DNA from: Diphasiastrum complanatum
Lineage: Eukaryota; Streptophyta; Lycopodiopsida; Lycopodiales; Lycopodiaceae
Assembly (NCBI GenBank): GCA_029204225.1
Contig: CM055102.1
Coordinates: 33,392,585 to 33,456,584 of the forward strand
Reading direction: 5' to 3'
DNA: 64,000 bases
The notes under the pieces are model-generated. The model was not told where the DNA came from and made no database searches. It was given only the letters and a program-made list of their open reading frames with translations. The translations under genes were made by a program, and so were the position numbers. How positions within the stretch are numbered: the stretch's first letter is position 1; the number at the start of each line of letters is the position of its first letter. Of the stretch, positions 58,432 to 64,000 are shown piece after piece.

Positions 58432-59046
58432 CATAGTTGCAGTGAATCTCGATTCGCTGGATTTGCGATTCCCTGCAACGAATCGTTGCAAAGAATCGAT
58501 TTCAAAAAATATATATATTTATGCATTTTATTACCTCCTTGCGGACAGAATCGCGCCAACCGTGGAGGAGGCAAATTTTATTTTTATGAGCTGTAGGCGT
58601 CCGATCTTTGCGAGTGAATAGTCGGCAGGCATCTACTCAGCGATACGGAGGTGGTGTGCACGGTGCCGGGGGGATCTGAGCTTCTTGGAGAGAGAGACAG
58701 TATGAGAGGGGGAATCAGAGAGGGAGATTCCTGCTATGTTCATTGGGGGAATGCCCCAATGTGTTCTCTTTTTTTTTTGTTAATTTTCTATATTGAATGC
58801 AGCTATAGCGTAAACCTGGGAGTTAATGCACCTAAATTGGACCATCCTGCACCCGAAACAGTCGGCAAACTACACAGTCATAATGCTCTCAATCAGAGCT
58901 TTCATCTGATACCCATATTGCCTAAAAAAGTTTCAAAAAAAAAAATCGATTCTGCACGATTCTGGGAAAAAAATTTGAAACGTGATTCTGAATCGCGATT
59001 CTGATTGCGATTCTGAATCGCGATTCAGAATCGCGGTGCATCTATG
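58432..59046. mobile_element. hAT-like MITE
   Basis: 615 bp with short terminal inverted repeats CATAGTTGCA and TGCATCTATG (9 of 10 match). It is flanked by 8-bp direct repeats ATACAAAC (58424-58431) and ATATAAAC (59047-59054) with one difference. Subterminal regions carry many GAATCG/CGATTC words, and the right end is a run of CTGAATCGCGATTC palindromes. An 8-bp target site and subterminal motif arrays are hAT hallmarks. It codes for nothing. Confidence 0.75.
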
Positions 59047-59054
59047 ATATAAAC

Positions 59055-59660
59055 TTTCATACAAATATGCACTTTTACCATTTGTAAGGTTCTCATTTGC
59101 TTACACTTCTTCCACTCCTTATTGTATCCATTTATTCTCATAATCCAATGCATACTACATCATTACTTTGCAATGTACGATAAGTAGTTTTTCCAAACGA
59201 TCACAAAGATGATCTCAAGACCAAGTAGATGCCACTTAAGAGATCCACTTTCACATAAACACATAGTTAATATTGCCAATCAAAATCTCTTGTTGATTGT
59301 TTTTGCATGTTCAATTTGTTTCAATCAATACCATGATTTGGTATAACTTGTAAAAACTTTAATATAAAACTCCTTGAAATTGTCCCTTGTTGAAGTATAG
59401 ACTTATGATGAACGATGACCGGCTTTTGCCACCATTGACCTCAAAATTGATCAAAAAGGTAGCTATAAATATGCATTCAGTCCTCAATATGCATGAAACT
59501 CCATCCACTTTGAAAAGTTGATATCTCAACCATAGCATTCAACACTACTTCCTTCAGAAAAAAGGAGTATAACTAGGGATCTTTATCTAGAATAGTTCTT
59601 CTCTCTCTCTCTCTCTAAAAAAACATTTAAAGGATTCAACTAATTTGCTTGTGATGTGGA
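59055..59660. other. Spacer without a recognised gene
   Basis: AT-rich, with a short (CT)n tract near 59598-59616. Nothing recognised. Confidence 0.4.
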
Positions 59661-60948
59661 TTAAAGAAGGTATTTGAGTCTGTGACCTTCTTGGTCGTTG
59701 CGATGAAGTGAGCCATCTTGGAAAATTTGTCTACCACTACCATAACAGACTTCAAACCCGTCTGGGTCCTGGGTAGCCCAACAATGAATTCCATGGAGAT
59801 ACTTTCCCACCTTCGTTAAGGAATCTCCAATGGATGTAGCAAGCCCGGAGGACTTACCTGCTTGGCCTTGTTCACATGACAAGCCGTGCAACGTTGGACA
59901 TACTCTCTGACGTCCCATTGCAATTGTGGCCAGAAATAATGCCTTCTGACTAGCTCACTAGTCTTATCAATACCTGGGTGCCCTGCGCAGAACTATCATG
60001 GCATTCATGAAGTATCTTACGACGAAGATCCTTCACGTCTGGCATGGAAACTTTTCCATTTTTCAATAACATACCATCCTTCACGGTATATGTTAAATAT
60101 GTACTGGTGTGTGCCTCTGCAGAAGCGATAGCCTCGACTGACTCTACCTTGCGTGCATCAAGCCACACACGCTGACAATTTGCATCACTCTGCTGAGCTC
60201 TCTTGATTTGCTCCATGGGATCACTGTCAACTACAGTAAAGCTCATCTGATGTAGTATCCGAGATAGTGCATCAATGACCACATTTTCCTTCCCTCCTCG
60301 GAAGCGAATTTCCAAATGAAATGTGGTAGGTGCATTGGTTAACCCAAACAACATAACCAAGAACTCATAATGTCCAAAAAGGGTTCAGAAGGCCGCCTTC
60401 TGGATGTCCTCTTCGCGGATGCGTATATGATGGTACTCACTTTTGAGATCTATCTTATTGAAAATGGTTGCTCCCTGCAACGCATCCAGTAGATCATCAA
60501 TCCTGGGCATCGGATATCTGCGCTTTACAATGATTTTATTCAATCCCCTATAATCGACGCACATCCGAAAACTACCATCTTTTTTCTTAAACAATAATAC
60601 GGGAGAGGCGAAAGGTAAATAACTAGGACAAACATATCCCAACTTGAGGTATTCCCCCAACATTTTCCGTACTTCCTTTTCCTCTTTCAAGCTCGTCCTA
60701 TAAGGAGGCCGACATACCGGGCTTCCCCCTGGAACGAGCTCAATACAATGCTCCACGTTCCATCTAGGCGGCAATCTCACTGGCATGCTATCAATTAACA
60801 TATGTTTAAACTCAGCTCGGATGGATTTTTCCAGCTGACTTGCTGGATCACACCTGAGCTGCTGAGCTAAAATATAATTCATAGAAGAAGTTAAATGAGA
60901 TGAAGTTGCTTCTGAATTAGCATGTGGGTTTAAAACTGAAATCATCAT
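59661..60948 (-). pseudogene. Ty3/gypsy pol remnant: RT palm fused to RNase H end and integrase start
   Basis: The minus strand gives the RT fingers/palm at 60385-60948 (HCIELVPGGSPVCRPPYRTS, ASPVLLFKKKDGSFRMCVDY, MPRIDDLLDALQGATIFNKI DLKS), then LTNAPTTFH (60330). It passes directly in frame into the RNase H tail (FRGGKENVVIDALSR) and the zinc-binding integrase start (LRRKILHECHDS). The YxDD motif and nearly all RNase H are deleted. A decayed integrase part follows at 59661-59918. Dead element. Confidence 0.85.
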
Positions 60949-61099
60949 TCACATTTATTAAATAACAAAACCACAAATACTGGAATTCCATCTTCTTTAT
61001 TTGCATAGAGGTAATAAGAGGACCTTGTACAGATGTCCTCTCCCCCAACAAGACATGAGACAGACCCTCATGCCTGAAAACATACTCATGAGCAAGAAA

Positions 61100-61345
61100 A
61101 TCAATAGCGGGCTACTTACTCGGTTGCCACCCCTTCTTATCATCTATGGTATTTCTAAGGTAAGTGTGAGCAAAGAGACCAGAACTCTCATCATGAGATT
61201 CTACTTGCGCAAGATTTGCTCTCTCACAATTCTTTGACAATGAGGATCCTCTTGCTGAGCTTGTCTAATCTTAGTAATCAGGTCACTTTTAATGACCACA
61301 AAAGATATCTGATACAAGATACGAGATAATGCATCAGCCACATGA
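61100..61345 (-). pseudogene. Second gypsy RNase H-integrase fragment
   Basis: The minus strand reads HVADALSRILYQISFVVIKS, then QAQQEDPHCQRI, the same region as VVIDALSRILHQ...QIKRAQQSDANCQRV in the neighbouring remnant but clearly diverged. It is a separate, older copy or a duplication. Confidence 0.65.
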
Positions 61346-61743
61346 TATGGAATGTACAAAATGGTGAGATATATCACTGCTTATGTTTCTCTCTTGTGTT
61401 ACACCTGTGAAGCATCTTGTTGGTCTAACATTTATTTCATCTGCAGAGAACAGGTAATACAGAGCTTGTGGTAAATTTTCTGTTTGTCTTTTAATATGAT
61501 TACTCTTACTTTTGACAGGAACTCAGAGTTTGGCCATTGGAGATTATCTTAAGGGTACATTGTGAAAAGCTCAACTAAGAAGAACTTCACTATAATTCTT
61601 TAAATTGAAATAGATATTATCGTGTATAACGACTTAATTCGGCAAACCTTATGGTAAAACCTAGTAGCTCAGTTTGATATTGGCAGTGCTGACAGCTCCT
61701 GCTGCAATCGGAGGTTCTTGGCCAGCCAATTTTCTATACATCC
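61346..61743 (+). other. Upstream region of the right-hand gene
   Basis: Contains splice-like signals: TTCATCTGCAG|AGAACAG|GTAATA near 61440-61453 and TACTTTTGACAG|GAAC at 61507-61519. These may belong to upstream exons of the gene at 61744. No coding stretch could be confirmed. The last in-frame stops before the ATG are at about 61627 and 61675. Confidence 0.35.
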
Positions 61744-63529
61744 ATGGGCTCTCAGAAAACATGTGAGATTTCTGTAGAGGAACAGCAGCTCACAAATAAA
61801 GAATTTTACTTTTCTTGGAGTAAACACTTACCTGTAAAGGGACAAGCAAAGGACCCCCCAGACTTCCAGCTTGAAACCTCGGTAGTACATAAGGGAAATT
61901 TACAGCTCGTATCTCCATCCAAACATAGACAGACTTTGAAACGGGAATTTCGAACTGTTTCTGCCATTTCTCCACAGCATCAGGAGCATGTGGTAAAGCC
62001 ACTTCCTGTCAAAATTTTACCTACTATTGGAGCATCCACATCCCTTTTAATAACAGATAATTTGAAACTTCAACCCCGTAAAAAACTAAAAAGTTCCACG
62101 AGCCATTCATTTCCTGAGGAAAATCAGAAATGTATGTATCCTGTAGTAGAACCACATAAAAGAGAAAGCGATTCTCTCTCAAAAGGACAGACATTTGGGC
62201 AAGCTGCTACAGGCAGGCTTTTGCTGGAGAATCACAAGACAGAGAAACATAAATTTGAGTGTCAGCTGGCACCTCATGCTCAAAATCATGCAGCCAAGTT
62301 GCACCAAGATGGAAAAAGTCTATCTTTGCCCCTCGTCTCACAGCAAAATTTAGCGTTAACAGACTTTTCCTCAGAGGAAAACTTGCGAGTTATGTATTCC
62401 TCAGAGGGCCCTATGAACTTCCACCAAAATTATCCGTGTGCTATCAGACATTCACAGAACCCATCCGTGAGTGGGTCTCCTACCTGTGGCACCTCGACAA
62501 GCCCAGCATCAGGTACTGTTTCACAAAAAGACATACATGCACTTCCTTTGGCTCCTCAAAAGCCAAAAGATAGTCAGAGGCTAACCCATGTGTCAAAGAG
62601 GGGCCTGGATCATAACTTTGAGAAGCAACAGATAGTCGCCCCAAATCATCAGGGGGGTGCAGCTGCTTCCTGTAAAGAAAGACTTCTAGTCCAAGACAAA
62701 ATCCAGAGTCAGAAAAACAGTGACAAGGATTTGCAGCTCTATAAATATCAAAGCGTATCTGGCGGAGAGAGGGTTTTGGAAATAAATGCAATGCAACCTA
62801 CTAAAAGTCTTAGTAAATCTGCAGCTTATTTTCAAGCTCAAAACTCTGCTGTGATTGGTAACAACCTTGGGGAAGTCAGAGGTGAGAACTTTAAGCTGGA
62901 TTTTCTTCTAGATGCTTGTACACAGGCTTCTAAAATGAGTAGTGCCGTTTTAAAAAAGGTCAGTTTTACAGATAAAGCAGTTCCAGGGCAATCGGTGGGT
63001 TCTCAGATGACTTCTATGCGGGAAACTGAAATAAACTTTGAACCTTGTGGTGCTTCTAAATCTATGGCAAGTTGTGCAGAAGCTGATCGCTTTTCATCCA
63101 GCCCAGGACAGAGTGCTTCAGTAGATGATGGAAGTTTCAAGGAGCTGATTGCCTCAGTCGCTATGGAAGAAACAGCGAGACATTTTGTGCGATCTAAACT
63201 TCTAATGCTTCCTGCACATGCGCCCATGCCAGTAGCAGCCCCAATTTTTTCTTCTGGAGAACCTTCCTTACCACTGTTGATGAACTGTTTGCAAAGACCT
63301 TCTGAATCGGTGCAGACATCTACTCATTGTTATAAGGATTGCCCAGCACCACCCCACATATCCTATTCGGATTTACAAAAGTCCCCTACCTCATCTCAAT
63401 CTCCAGAAAACATGGCTGAGAAAAACTCTAGTTGTGGGCGACTGTTGGTGGCTCACCAGAAGCGTTTCATAAATCTGCAGGCTTTCCTGAGGTTATGTGA
63501 TGAAACTGATCAAACGGACCTTTTGCAAG
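61744..63529 (+). CDS. Large exon of a Ser/Gln-rich plant protein, function unknown
   Basis: A 595-codon open exon from ATG (61744, MGSQKTCEISVEEQQLTNKE) to a GT donor at 63530 (CAAG|GTATGC). Most of the protein is low-complexity and polar, rich in Ser, Gln, Lys and Pro, with no signal peptide or membrane segment, so it is probably nuclear or cytosolic and disordered. The final 30 residues (RFINLQAFLRLCDETDQTDL) look like a conserved helical domain that continues in the next exon. If the intron is retained the frame stops at 63576. The start codon is the first after in-frame stops, though upstream exons are possible. I do not recognise the family. Confidence 0.75.
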
Positions 63530-63725
63530 GTATGCCCGATGATAGTGGGCGGCAATGTATGGGTGTATGTCTTTGAAATTTTTCATGTACACGCTTGAAC
63601 GAACATGATTAGTTTCTAGTAAGAGATAATTGTTGTAGGCTTTATGCTCACTTTGCCAAATGTTGCAGAAATGGGTTGCTTTGTCTGAAACTGCGTTCTG
63701 ATTCTTCTATCTACTATGCCAACAG

Positions 63726-63809
63726 CCTTACGATCATTGTCAGCCGCTGCTCGAAGTGGCCATGCCTTTAACTTGGAGACACGAGCTTTAAAGCTTTCTG
63801 TTGAGGAAG
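63726..63809 (+). CDS. Next exon of the same gene (partial gene, runs off window)
   Basis: After CTACTATGCCAACAG| the sequence reads, in phase with the donor at 63530, ALRSLSAAARSGHAFNLETR then ALKLSVEEG, ending at GAAG|GTAAAAG (donor 63810). The joined helices look like a conserved C-terminal domain. The intron is 196 bp. 63810-64000 shows no further exon, so the 3' part lies beyond the window. Confidence 0.7.
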
Positions 63810-64000
63810 GTAAAAGACCTTTGATTGAATGTGATTGCTTTCCAAACTACCTCATGGAGTAAAGTGTAGCAAGCTCTGAACTTTATCAATTCAAGTTTTT
63901 CTTACCGATTGGATCATGATGCACAACGCACTGGTAGGCAATGCATTATAATGTTGAAATGATGACTTACACAAGGGTATCAATATATTGTTTATGTTTG

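Overview
The window looks like nuclear DNA from a land plant with a large, repeat-rich genome. It is AT-rich, its coding regions are split by introns, and it is full of plant-type LTR retrotransposons (tRNA-iMet primer sites reading TGGTATCAGAGC), a CACTA transposon, hAT remnants, a Helitron and very long CT/AG microsatellites. A fern or other non-flowering plant is possible, but the sequence alone does not prove it. No rRNA, tRNA or CRISPR was seen.

Only three stretches look like host genes. (1) Positions 3-263 (+) hold the 3' end of an unrecognised protein gene. (2) Positions 731-2425 (-) hold a multi-exon locus that encodes a BAH-like domain, a long poly-proline linker and a divergent histone H3 fold. 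Its last exon carries a TGA and a TAG in an otherwise clean frame. This is the most unusual object in the window. (3) Positions 61744-63809 and onward (+) hold the large exon and the next short exon of a Ser/Gln-rich plant protein of unknown function that runs off the right edge.

Between them lies a nest of transposable elements. 3.6-9.3 kb: two decayed Copia elements (A and B, minus strand) fused head to tail. 9312-15740: a nearly intact young Copia (F, minus strand) with two 655-bp LTRs differing at 2 sites and a TCTCT target duplication, inserted in the gag of an older Copia (D). 16.1-17.0 kb: the tail of a plus-strand Copia (E) whose LTR has a polypurine tract on one side and a primer site on the other. 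17.2-19.4 kb: a CACTA element with a decayed TNP2 transposase. 22.4-27.4 kb: a plus-strand Copia (G), a relative of F, with a truncated left LTR and an internal integrase deletion. 27.4-34.1 kb: a decayed Helitron with a Pif1-type helicase, 1.1-kb tandem repeats rich in (CT)n, and a textbook 3' hairpin-CTAG end at 34144.

34.2-41 kb is simple-sequence and minisatellite DNA (G54 run, A-rich repeats, GGGCTAAGG-like repeats) with a few unrecognised ORFs. 41.9-45.7 kb is another decayed Copia (C, minus strand, same lineage as B). 49.8-51.2 kb is a chromodomain Ty3/gypsy tail with its LTR. 51.7-52.1 kb is a hAT transposase relic. 54245-58303 is an LTR element (H) with both LTRs but no recognisable gag-pol. 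58432-59046 is a hAT-like MITE. 59.6-61.3 kb holds decayed gypsy pol pieces. The elements do not cooperate with one another. They record repeated insertion, deletion and recombination in gene-poor DNA.
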